A DNA stretch of 64,000 nucleotides from Cricetomys ansorgei (lineage: Eukaryota; Chordata; Mammalia; Rodentia; Nesomyidae), in the NCBI GenBank assembly GCA_026225945.1, contig JAMJFZ010001258.1, positions 12,454,001-12,518,000 on the forward strand, in the 5' to 3' direction. Both the position numbers and the translations under genes were made by a program. Below the pieces are notes generated by a model that was not told the origin of the DNA, ran no database searches, and saw nothing but the letters and a program-made list of their open reading frames with translations. Positions 54,855 through 64,000 of this stretch are shown one piece after another. Position 1 is the first letter of the stretch. The number at the start of each line of letters is the position of its first letter.

Positions 54855-55315
54855 TTTATTTACAGCTGAATAATACTCCCTTTGGAACATGGACCACATT
54901 TTCATCCATCTGTCGGTTGAGAGACATCTACGCTGGCTCCATTTCTTTGCTGTGACAAATAGTGCAACAAACGACAAATAAAATAGCCCTGTGGTGGGGT
55001 ACGGGGTCTGGGGGCGTATGCCCAGGCGTGAAGAGCTGGATTATATGGTAGTTCTATTTTTAACTTTTTGAGGGATCTCCAAACCAATTTTCATAATAAC
55101 AGTATTAAATTGCTCTCCAACCAGCAGTGAGTAAGGGTTCCTCTTGGTTACAGGCTTTCTTGATAATAGCCTCTGACGGATGAGATGATGTCTCAAAGGT
55201 AACTTTAATTTGCATTTCCCTGATAACTAGGGGTGTTGAACACGTTTTAGAGCAGCTATTGGCCATTTGTGTTCTTTTTGAAAATGGTCTGTGGATTCAG
55301 CAATCCTATTTAGGA
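54855..55315 (-). mobile_element. LINE-1 3' end, antisense
   Basis: The minus-strand frame contains VWRSLKKLKIELPYNPA, the conserved C-terminal ORF2 segment. Nucleotide landmarks are CATTTTCATCCATCTGTCGG, TTTTTGAGGGATCTCCAAAC, TTTGCATTTCCCTGATAACT. Confidence 0.8.
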
Positions 55316-56215
55316 GATAAAATGGTTTAGAAGTTTCAAGCCACAGTCTTTGGTTCCATTGTTTTTGGCTCTGATGAGGCAAAATAGCATGGCAGGGAAC
55401 CTATGGTAGAATGTGGCTACTCTCTTCGCAGCTGAAGAGACGGGGAGAGAAATCAGGCTCTTGTTTTATAGTGAATCTCCTGCAAGAAAAACCAAAAGTT
55501 ACGAATCTATGAATGGGTCCATCCATTCACAAGCTCAGAGCTCTTGAGAGCCATCACCTCCCAAAGGCCCCACATCTGAACCCTGCTCTAAGCCTTCAAC
55601 ACCGCAGCTTGGGAGCACATTTCAGACTAACCCATAACTCAGGTTCTTGCAGATGAAGAACACAAATCACAAACAAGCACTTGAAAAGATGCCTCTCATC
55701 ACTTCACACCAACCATGTACAAGCTAAAATATCGATTTACAGACTGTTACACTCACCGCAGGGTTAAAAGAAGGCAGAACTCAGTGCTCGTGACAATGCA
55801 CAGCAAGGAGATTCCCAAACAGTGGTCCACTGAATGACATCAGTCAATTAAGGATACAGGCTGCTGATGGGGGCTCCAGAGTCTTTGGGCTTTTATTTCA
55901 AAATATGGTTTCTAGGATCTATGCAACAAGGAAGGGTAATAAAAATGATTCAGCCAGTCCTCTTAACTCTATAAATAACACATACCACATTGCTTATGGC
56001 CATTGGTGAAACTTGTGCCATAGTACCAGTCTCTACCACAATGGAGGCTGAGAAGTTCAGTCTTTTAGCGTGCCCAGGAAAGGAAAAGGAAATAGGATTT
56101 AATGTGCACGAACACCTTTTCTGCCATACTTGTCAAAACATTGAAATAACACAAAGCTGGATGGAAGATGGGCGCTAATCTTTCTTTATATTACCCTGTA
56201 TGTTTAAATGTCTCA
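55316..56215. other. Intergenic sequence, mostly unrecognised
   Basis: A weak L1-like phrase at about 55,655-55,760 (GCACTTGAAAAGATGCCTCT). No gene. Confidence 0.4.
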
Positions 56216-56221
56216 TTTTTC

Positions 56222-56352
56222 TTTAGACAGGATTTCATGTAGCCAAAGATAGCCTTGAATTGACTGTGTAGCTGAGGATGACCTTGAACTCCTGATCTTC
56301 CTGCCTCCGCTTGCCAAGTACTGAACTGCCAGGCAGGTACCAACACAGCTGA
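56222..56352 (-). mobile_element. PB1/B1F-like SINE
   Basis: TAGACAGGATTTCATGTAGC, GTGTAGCTGAGGATGACCTT, CTGATCTTCCTGCCTCCGC. Confidence 0.8.
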
Positions 56353-56560
56353 ATTCCTTACACTTTTCCAAAAGGGAAGAAAATGAGAAGAAATTGAGAA
56401 ATCAAGATCTCCCTATAAACTCTCTTTCCAGAAGAGTTAAATCTACAGCAAAGGGCTGGATGGTTAACGGCCCTTGTAAGGAAGACCCTTCACTGAGCTT
56501 CTGATAATATGCATCCTGGTTTCCACCATTACAATCTGATCATTCTTGAGACTAAAGGAT

Positions 56561-56562
56561 TT

Positions 56563-56609
<47 letters not shown>

Positions 56610-56610
56610 G
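56561..56610. repeat. (TTTA)12 microsatellite
   Basis: Uninterrupted TTTA tetranucleotides; forms the tail of the adjacent B1. Confidence 0.95.
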
Positions 56611-56732
56611 GTTTTTGGAGACATGGTTCTCTAGAACTTTCTCTGTAGACCAGGCTGGTCTCGAACTCAGAGGTCCACCTACCTTGCCTCCCAAGTGCTG
56701 GAACTAAAGGCATGTGCTGGCACTACCAGGTG
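56611..56732 (-). mobile_element. B1 SINE
   Basis: GTTTTTGGAGACATGGTTCT, CTGTAGACCAGGCTGGTCTC, TCCCAAGTGCTGGAACTAAA. Confidence 0.92.
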
Positions 56733-56815
56733 AGACTTAAGGATTTCTTAGAATTTCCTCTATTTCTGATCCTGAAACTATTCGTTTTCCTTGAAATTAT
56801 GGCAGGATACATACA

Positions 56816-57267
56816 TGTGGTGGATTAAATCAGAAATGTCCCCCTACATGCATTTGAATACTTGGTCCCCAGTAGGCTGCACCATTTGGGAGGTCATGGA
56901 ATTCTTAGGATGAGGAGCCTTGCTGGAGGAAGAACGTTACGGGAGCACAATGCAAGAGCTTATGGCCTCACCCACAGCCAAAAGGTTCTCTCTTCCTGCT
57001 GTGCGTGGATGGAGAGGTGATCCCTGGGTGTCCTGTGTGTGGATGGAGATGCGATCTCTCAGAGTCCTGTATGTGGATGAAGACATGATCCCTCTGCCTC
57101 CTGTTCGTGGGTGGAGACGTGATCCCTCAGCGTCCCACTCTTGCTGCTCACTGCCTTGCCTCATACTGAGATGGACTCTTATCCTCTGAACTGAAAGTCA
57201 AAATAAACTCTGTAAGTTGCTCTTGTTCATGGTATTTTATCACAGCAATGGAAAAGTAAGTAACACA
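56816..57267 (+). mobile_element. MaLR (ORR1/MT-like) LTR with internal tandem array
   Basis: TGTGGTGGATTAAATCAGAA, TACTTGGTCCCCAGTAGGCT, TTCTCTCTTCCTGCTGTGCG and ATCACAGCAATGGAAAAGTA follow the order of a rodent MaLR LTR; ends TAACACA. A 34-bp tandem array replaces part of the middle. Confidence 0.65.
57005..57140. repeat. 34-bp tandem repeat, four copies
   Basis: Units start with GTGGATG/GTGGGTG at 57,005, 57,039, 57,073 and 57,107, each with a GTGATCCCT-like core. Confidence 0.9.
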
Positions 57268-57324
57268 ATATGGGGGTGGGGGAAATAAAATATAGTTGAA
57301 ATTTTAAAAAGAAATAGGCAGGCT

Positions 57325-57424
57325 AAATGAATAACAGCTTGCCACCAATCCCGATGATCTCATATTTGATATCTAGACCCTACATGGTAGAAGATGACTT
57401 AAGCCTCGAAATTGTTCTCTCACC

Positions 57425-57461
<37 letters not shown>

Positions 57462-57465
57462 AAAT
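57325..57465 (+). mobile_element. B3-like SINE remnant with (CA)n tail
   Basis: CCACCAATCCCGATGATCTC, CTACATGGTAGAAGATGAC, then (CA)16 at 57,427-57,460. Confidence 0.65.
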
Positions 57466-58300
57466 ATTTTAAAAAAGAAACAGTCAAATCCAGGTACTGA
57501 ATCCAGGACATTTCAGATATTATTCCTGCCAACGAGGAAGTCACAGCCAAATAGTAAAAGAGACAGACACATAAGTAAATTATCCTAATACTATTGAACA
57601 TGAAAGAAACAGTGTACAGAGTGTGCATGACCATTAGAACCAGGCGACATAATCACCGAACATTTCCGCAGGAGTCGTAGTTCCCAGAGACTTGGGAAAC
57701 GTGCACTTAGGAGCCTACAACATCAATATCAGCTTCCAGCATGAGAGCTGAACTTCTGTGGCGCTATTTCAGGAAATGCCTGAAGTTAAACTTTGCCATG
57801 AACTCCACCTGAGTCAGGCTCAGCCTGTGCAGGCTTGCTCTAGGGAAGAATGTCTAAAATAATAGTCTTCTTTGACCTCATGGTTTTAAATAGAAGTTCT
57901 TTGCTCTTCTACGCCAAGCAGGAGTGACAGGACCAAGTTCCCTATGGAGAGAATTGGTCAGCTTGCTAACAATAGTCTTGTAGGCTGATAATTCTCAATA
58001 CACATCAAATGTATGGAGGCCAGAATCTAAAACGACCTACCATGTTTTCTAGACTCTTTGGCCAAGGACACTATTGTTTCTAATAGTTTCCCTACTCATA
58101 ATTCCCTCAGTATAAATGTATAATGTATAGTGGAAATCCACTATATACACAGCTATGTGTCATCAGTGAGCTCCAAAATCTCCCTCATTCATTTATTGAA
58201 CAAAAAATCCGGAGTCGAGGATAATAGTGATCATCAAAACAGACTTGTTCTCTGGACTCATGAGCTAATAGTCCTATTTGGGAAGCAGTATTAATCAAAC
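57466..58300. other. Intergenic sequence, nothing recognised
   Basis: No gene or repeat identified. Confidence 0.4.
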
Positions 58301-58309
58301 AAGAATATC

Positions 58310-58480
58310 GATGAAGCCGGGTGATGGTGGTACATGCCTTTAATCCCTGCACTCGGGAGGCAGAGGTAGGTGGATCTCTGTGAGTTCAGTCCAGCCTGGT
58401 CTACAGAGTTAGTTCCAGGACAGCCAGAGTTACAACAGAGAAACCCTGTCTCAAAAAAGCAACAATAACAACAACAACAA
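58310..58480 (+). mobile_element. B1 SINE with exact target duplication
   Basis: AGCCGGGTGATGGTGGTACA to (AAC)n tail; AAGAATATC flanks at 58,301-58,309 and 58,481-58,489. Confidence 0.95.
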
Positions 58481-58616
58481 AAGAATATCAGAGAATATCT
58501 GGTGTATGGATAAGAATAATGAAGAAGTATAAAATGTGCTGTGAAAGCAAATAGAAGCTGTTATAGATTCTAATTTAGAATTGGATGGATTAGGGAATGC
58601 CTGGGCTAGTGAGGGC

Positions 58617-58705
58617 AGAGACTGGGAAAGGAAGAGGAGGCAGAGGAGGAGGAGGAGAGGAGGAGGAGAAGGGGGAGGAGGAGAAGGAGGAGGAAAACTA
58701 TCCAT
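58617..58705. repeat. GGA-rich purine tract
   Basis: GAGGAGGAGGAGAGGAGGAG-type run; the reverse proline-rich ORF is an artefact. Confidence 0.93.
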
Positions 58706-58789
58706 TGGTGGCTAAATTAAGAGGACTTCGACTAGGAATGAAGCTCAGCAATAGCAAGACTCAGGATTTGGTCCCTAGCATGAGAATAA

Positions 58790-58885
58790 AAAGAAGGGAA
58801 AAGAAAGGAAGGAAGGAAGGAAGGAAGGAAGGAAGGAGGGAGGACAGGAAGTAGGGGAAGTAGGAGAGGAGAGGGAAGAGAAGGG
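58790..58885. repeat. (GGAA)n purine tract
   Basis: GGAAGGAAGGAAGGAAGGAA core with degenerate GGAGA flank. Confidence 0.95.
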
Positions 58886-58929
58886 AAGAACATAAAGAAA
58901 TAGGAAAGTGTGTCCATGTAATTAAGTAT

Positions 58930-58978
58930 TCATATATGCATGCATGCATACATACATACAAACATACATGCATGCATT
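58930..58978. repeat. CATA/TGCA tetranucleotide repeat
   Basis: GCATGCATGCATACATACAT-type tract. Confidence 0.93.
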
Positions 58979-59192
58979 TATTTCTCAGCCTTGTCCATTG
59001 AGGGCCCTAGAGTCAGCAAACACACCTGGCCCAGATCTTGATTTCCATGACCATTTTTCCAATAAAAGGAACCAGGACTTCCTGAAGAACTGGCCAACAA
59101 ACTTGAAATATCTTGGAATGTCAGCAGGTAAGGAAAGGCACAAAAACTAGAACAGAGTATAACCGGACCAAGTGAAAACACTTCCAAAGAAG

Positions 59193-59265
59193 GACCCGGA
59201 GTACAATTCTGGTAGAGCATTTGCCTGGAGTGCGCAAGTCCTGGGTTCAACAGCCAGCAACACAC
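59193..59265 (+). mobile_element. ID-type SINE
   Basis: GGAGTACAATTCTGGTAGAG, CATTTGCCTGGAGTGCGCAA, GTCCTGGGTTCAACAGCC. Confidence 0.7.
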
Positions 59266-59427
59266 AGATGCACAGCTCCCAATGTTCAGAGCTGGAAAAA
59301 CTGGAGTCAAAAAAAAAAAAAATCCAAAATGCAAAATAAATACCCACAAGTTCGTGCTGATATAAATAACAATTAAATCAGTAAATTAATGAGTAAAGAG
59401 AGATACATCTCCCATACAGATGAAGGG

Positions 59428-59580
59428 AGTACAGCTGGTGTGATGATGCTTACTTTGAATCTCAGTACTCCAGAGTTACAGTCAGAAGGTCGGGAATTCC
59501 AAACCAACCTCAGCTACACAGTGAGTTTGAGGCCAGTCTGGGCTACAGGAAACTGTGCCTCAAAAATAAAACAAAACAAT
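59428..59580 (+). mobile_element. B1-like SINE
   Basis: AGCTGGTGTGATGATGCTTA, TTTGAGGCCAGTCTGGGCTA, AAAATAAAAC tail. Confidence 0.8.
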
Positions 59581-59989
59581 AACAAAAGAAGATTTTTTAA
59601 TAACGCAAATGTGATGACATATAGCACAAACTTTAGGTGCCAGGCATAGGAATATTTACCATAATATTCTCCCAATATTTCTGTGCTTGAAAATACACAT
59701 AATTCAAGGAAATTGTGGTCATTAATTTAATTACACATTGGTGTAATGAAAAGAATTCATCTCTTTTTTTCTTTTTTGTGTGGCAGTTTTTCTTTTTTAT
59801 TATTTACTTAAGATTATTTATGCATGATTGTATATGCAAAGTTTAAAAAGCAAATTCCCACTGAGGCATTTCTCTTCTGGTCATTATTGCTAGTCTTTTC
59901 TTTTTTTTCTCTTCATGATCACAACTGAAAATTATTTTGTTAAATGAAAAGGAGTTTTGCCATATGGAAAGGTGTTTAAAAATTATATT

Positions 59990-60185
59990 CTTTGGGCTAG
60001 ATGGATGGTTCCAAGGTTAAGAGCACATACTGAGCTGAGTTCTGTTCCCAGCACCCACCTCAGGCAGCCCTGTAACTCCAGCTCTAGGGGATCTGATGCC
60101 CTCTTCTGGCCTCCTCAGCATCTGCACTCACATGCACGTACACCCCTGAAACACACATAATTAAAAGTAAAATAAAACTTTAAAA
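59990..60185 (+). mobile_element. B2 SINE
   Basis: TTCCAAGGTTAAGAGCACAT, TTCTGTTCCCAGCACCCACC, GGGATCTGATGCCCTCTTCT, AAAATAAAACTTT tail. Confidence 0.92.
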
Positions 60186-61600
60186 GGTATATTTTCTGGG
60201 CATCTGTTCACTAGATATACCTCCACTAAATCCGACTGAGTGTGTGTTCCCCAAATTATCTCCCATTCAGTCTCTCTTTTTTGGAGACATGTACCATGCT
60301 TGTTTACCCTCTAGCTCAGAAAAGGAAAAAAAGAAAGATAGGAAGAAAGACATATGTACCGCCCTTGTTGGTGGCCGGGCCCTGGGTGAGCAGGAGCTGA
60401 GAGTGAGCTGTACTAACCTCTCATCACAACATCTGATTCCCTCCTCAGCTCTCCGGGCCTCAACCAAAGTTCCCAGAAGTCTAAGCTGCAAGCGATCACA
60501 AGGACAAGCTGCACATGGCAAAATTATGTTTTTCATGGCCGCATGTAAACAGATCATAGCCACTGGTAAGGAATAGTCTACAACGCTCTCATCCACTACT
60601 CCTGGGATGGGCACAAAAACATATTCCAAAAACCATTCTGTGTTTTTAGAGAAACCAAGATCACAAAACTCCTTCAGAACGTCCCACTACAGGGACAGGC
60701 TGAGAAAGCAGTTTCTCTGGGTTCTCTGGGAGCACTGGGTGCCTAAAGGCCAGTAGCCATAACGGCTGCAGAGGGACTAACAGCCTGTGGCTTCACCACC
60801 CTTGCGGCTGGAGGAATATGCTGTCAGCATGGACATAGGAATCTATAAGAGAACCAGGCACTTTGGGCCTGAGCTTTGGGAGCCTTGGCTGCAGACAGAC
60901 TCCCGCGGAGCTGGGCAGGGCAGAAGGAGGCCCACGGTGACATCACTGGTAACTGGTGGGAAAGCCAAGGAAGCAGGATTTCATAGAAGTGCCCCAGCTG
61001 TATCCCCATTGACATGGGGATACATTGTTCAAGTTTCTTGAGGGCAAGGGCATGGAGCGTGAGTATTGTGTTGCCTTTTAAATGATGTGCTTTTTTCTGC
61101 TCTTAAGGACTCCCCATCTTCCTCATCTGTGTAATGATCAATTAGATGTGCCACACAGTTACCAGCTGGGGCCCCTGCCCGTTGCATCCTTGGTTCATTT
61201 CCCCTGGTTTTCTGAACATTTCCTGACATACTCAAGTTCTCCATAGCCTCACGGTTTATAGCCCCCTCATTAAAGTCTCTCTTTACAGCATGTGAATCTG
61301 GAGGAGAAATTCTCATAGCTCCCTATGGCGTGACCAGAGGGAGTGGAAGAAGAATTTATGTGGCAAGGCAAATGGCTTCCAATGCTTAGGGCTGCTTGTT
61401 AGGCCCTTGGCTCTGGGCTGCTCTCAGCAAAGCCCCAATCACAGTTAAAGCATCTCTCCAGTTCCCAGGAAGAAGGCCGAGAGGAAAGCGCCTCTTCCAG
61501 AAACTACCAAACATCTTTCTTCCCAACAAGTAGTGGAAGAATTATGAAATGCAACTATCTGTCCTTTACTTTGAAAGAAATGTCCCACCAGATCCCAGCC
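60186..61600. other. Intergenic sequence, no recognised gene or repeat
   Basis: Contains one strong inverted repeat (60,999-61,024). Short ORFs on both strands lack start context, splice or domain support. Confidence 0.4.
60999..61024. repeat. Perfect 11-bp inverted repeat with 4-nt loop
   Basis: TGTATCCCCAT, loop TGAC, ATGGGGATACA. Confidence 0.95.
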
Positions 61601-61607
61601 TTTATAC

Positions 61608-61800
61608 CAACGGTTGTCAACCTTGTGGATCTTGGCCCCTTTGGGGGTCGAATGGCCCTTTCACAGGGGTCACCTAAGACCATCTATGTATCAGATGCTT
61701 ACATTACAATTCATGACATCAAAATTATAGTTATGAAGCAGCAATGGCATGAGGAACTGAACTGGAAGGATTGCAGCGCTGGGAAGGTTGAGAGCTGCTG
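61608..61800 (+). mobile_element. URR1-like hAT (Charlie) DNA transposon fossil
   Basis: CAACGGTTGTCAACC at the left and, in reverse, CAGCAGCTCTCAACC at the right form terminal inverted repeats. The inside has CCCTTTGGGGGTCGAATGGC and TTCACAGGGGTCACCTAAGA. The flanks CTTTATAC and CTGTACCC are a weak 8-bp duplication (5 of 8). Confidence 0.75.
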
Positions 61801-62134
61801 CTGTACCCTGACATGACACTGTGTGACCTAAAATTTTTACTGATGTGGAGCAGAGCGCCCACCCACTGTCACGCAACCCTTAACAAGGACCCCACAGACT
61901 TTTGCATTCTTGTACCTCAGGTGTTTTCAATGTTGCTGGTTTGGTGGGCTAATTCTGGCGATGTTTTATCCAGTTTCTAAGAGGACACTGGCAGTGTGGT
62001 GGCACCGTCTCCTGGGATCACCGCTGAGGTGAACACCTATGTTTCAGGTGGATGCTCTCCGTCACTAAATTATTACTTAGCCAGTTTCATATTCCACTGC
62101 ATTCAATGGGCATCTTTAATATCCATCTTTACAA

Positions 62135-62392
62135 ATGTTCCTTGATTTACTCTGGGGTTGCTCCAGATAAACACATTGTAGGTTGAACTCTCCTAGGTTG
62201 AAATGCATTTTCTGTACCTAGGCTACCGAGCATCGTAGCTTAGCGGCACAGAACACTACAGGGCTATTCATCAAAACAATTTCATGGCTACCTGGGAGCT
62301 GCAGCTCCTTGCAGCTGCTGCCCCGCAAGTGAGACACCATCATGCCACTTATCACTAGCCTGGAAAAAAAAAAAAAAAAAAGCCCAAAAATC
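62135..62392 (+). mobile_element. Tigger-like (Tc1/mariner) DNA transposon fossil
   Basis: CTTGATTTACTCTGGGGTTG, AGATAAACACATTGTAGGTT and ACCGAGCATCGTAGCTTAGC follow the 5' terminal order of Tigger elements. Ends in an A18 run at about 62,363-62,380. Confidence 0.6.
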
Positions 62393-62397
62393 AAAGT

Positions 62398-62512
62398 ATA
62401 AGCCAGGAGTGGTGGCAAACTTCTGTAATCCTAGCCGTTGGGAGAGTCAGGAGGGTTGGAAATGGAGGCCACCTTCAACTGCATAAGACTCTATCTCAAA
62501 AAGAAAAAATAT
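62398..62512 (+). mobile_element. B1-like SINE
   Basis: AAGCCAGGAGTGGTGGCAAA, CTTCTGTAATCCTAGCCG, AAGACTCTATCTCAAAAAG. Confidence 0.78.
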
Positions 62513-64000
62513 AGTTTCTGCTGAATACATACTACTCTGCCCCATCATGAAGTTAAAAAAAAAATTAAATCAAATCATCCTAAGTCAGGGATTATGTCTA
62601 CCCTTCTAGCTTCTTCAAGCACGCGTTGTCCAGGCCGTGCAGCTTCCTTTCCCCTTTAGCAGGCTCTCGTGTTTCAAGGCAAAAGTCTCTGTGTGTTGTC
62701 TCCAAAAGTATAGAGCACTGGCCTCGAATGCACTGGGAGAGCAGGCCGCTTCTGTAGGCCTAGAGGGGAGGAGATCTGGGGAGTCGAGATTCATAAAATA
62801 CCAGGCCTAGAGTCCTTGTCTTGTGTCCCAGGATCTCACCCTTCTCTGTTAGGACTGTGGATGGGGATCTGACCCCCTGCCTTCTGTGGATGGGGATCTG
62901 ACCCCCTGCCTTCTGTGGATGGGGATTCTGACCCCTTGCCTTTTAGGATTGTGTTATCTCAGTCCCAGATCTCGTCATCAGAGATCTGAACTTTGACTAC
63001 AGAAGAGTCTCTTTTGTGGCCAAAGTGACCTTTGAGTCTATGCTCAGTCTTAAACTGGTGACTCACCACCCTGAATCTTTTTGGTCTCTCTTCCGTGCAT
63101 GGCTAGCTCAGTGACTGTCATCCCATTTCGCCGCCCGGAAGTTGATACTTCCGTGCACCTCAGCATGCCCAAGGGACTGCCCTCACCCCACCACATTTGT
63201 AGAGGAACACTTGGAATTTTTATGTTAAGAAAAGCTTTTTGGTTTAACTGTCCAATCACTAGAGGTTCAAGTTCCCACCCTAGCTGTGGTAGAGTTGTTT
63301 ACGAGTTGGGTTTGGAATGCTTGATGCAGGTGGCTATAATTTGGTTAGGGGCAGTACTTCTGGCACCTGTAGCTTGTCTTTGGGATTGCGTGCTGCATGA
63401 ATTTATGGGAACTTTTGGCTTAGGGCATAAAAGGTCTGAAGCCCTGAGAGTTGGGGTTGGGTGTTGATTAGTGGTTGGTTGGTTGGGTTGCTGTTGTTAC
63501 TTAGTGAGATTATTCATAAGAGAACATAGGTTGGAGAGATTTGAGCTTAGGACAGCCTAAAAAGAGGCTGTGAAGATTTCTACTTTTCTCTCTTTTTGTA
63601 TTAAGGCTGCTTGTAAAAGTGGTGAAGATTTCTATCTTTCCTTTCTCCTTCCCTAAATAGAGGGTAAAAGATTGAAGGGTACTGCTACACACATTCCCTT
63701 CCTCCAACATTCTGTCTGTTCCAGGTCAGGTTCCTTTGGAGTCCTAGACATTGAGATTTGTCCAGAAGGAAACGTCGGGTATGTTTTCAGGAGCACTCAC
63801 TACATGGGAGGGGAGGAAGCACAGAGAGAAAGAAGGAGAAGCTAAATCGAAGAGCTGCTGAAACAGAGGCAGAGCACAGAGCACTCTGGAGACGTCAAAG
63901 ATTGGGACTTGGACTACAGATACTGGTTACTGCCATTAAACACAGGGCATAGGTATGGGGGAAGCAACTTCACAGAGAAGGTCTCAAATATTAGCTATGG
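62513..64000. other. Intergenic sequence at the right edge, no recognised gene
   Basis: Contains one small tandem array (62,856-62,942). No exon of STN1, the expected next gene, is recognisable. Confidence 0.4.
62856..62942. repeat. 29-bp tandem repeat, three copies
   Basis: Units begin TGTGGATGGGGATCTGACCC at 62,856, 62,885 and 62,914. The third has an extra T and a C-to-T change. Confidence 0.95.

Noticed and set aside
54902..55087. Minus-strand ORF with a conserved-looking start (VWRSLKKLKIELPY)
   Set aside because: It is the L1 ORF2 C terminus, followed by degenerate sequence.
57000..57140. Regularly spaced repeats suggestive of a CRISPR-like array
   Set aside because: The units are directly abutting 34-bp tandem repeats without unique spacers, inside an LTR of a mammalian genome.
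62513..64000. Possible first exon of STN1, the expected head-to-head neighbour of SLK
   Set aside because: No STN1 peptide, CpG island or plausible first exon is visible; the gene probably lies further right.

Overview
This is a mammalian, specifically muroid-rodent, nuclear DNA window. The sequence is full of rodent SINEs (B1, B2, B3/B4 and ID-type), 3' ends of rodent LINE-1 elements, solo LTRs and long CA/GT and GA microsatellites. One spliced protein-coding gene can be supported: SLK, the STE20-like serine/threonine kinase, on the minus strand. Many B1 copies carry a CCAGAGTTACAACAGAG block rather than the CCAGGGCTACACAGAG type I remember from mouse and rat. This hints at another muroid lineage, but I cannot name the species.

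Left half (1-33,100): twelve consecutive SLK coding exons run from the ATG at 32,263 leftwards to 418. They were joined by matching the predicted SLK protein across exon ends, all with GT-AG junctions and compatible phases. They encode residues 1-924: the complete kinase domain (exons 1-7), the end of the kinase-to-tail linker (exon 8), a large acidic central exon of 448 codons (exon 9), and the beginning of the basic and coiled-coil C-terminal ATH region (exons 10-12). The remaining C-terminal exons lie off the left edge. The gene starts inside a GC-rich CpG island at about 32,260-33,100. Intron 1 (13 kb) is largely decayed LINE-1 and SINE sequence. Introns 7 and 11 each hold a solo LTR of about 1 kb with an exact 6-bp target duplication.

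Right half (33,100-64,000): I find no convincing gene. In human, SLK is flanked head-to-head by STN1, tens of kb upstream (from memory). No STN1 exon is recognisable here, so this half is read as the intergenic interval upstream of SLK. It contains SINEs, old L1/L2/MIR pieces, DNA-transposon fossils (a URR1-like hAT and a Tigger-like piece), four LTR copies outside the gene plus one MaLR-like LTR with an internal 34-bp tandem repeat, two pairs of locally duplicated non-SINE segments, and many simple repeats.

There is no CRISPR array, operon, prophage or novel multi-gene system here. The most informative observations are structural: a (TG)8 tract that forms the 3' splice site of a 49-nt frame-shifting SLK kinase exon; a 23-bp duplication ending at the exon 12 acceptor; five solo LTRs whose 6-bp target duplications can still be read, two of them nested in datable older repeats; and the local duplication pairs.
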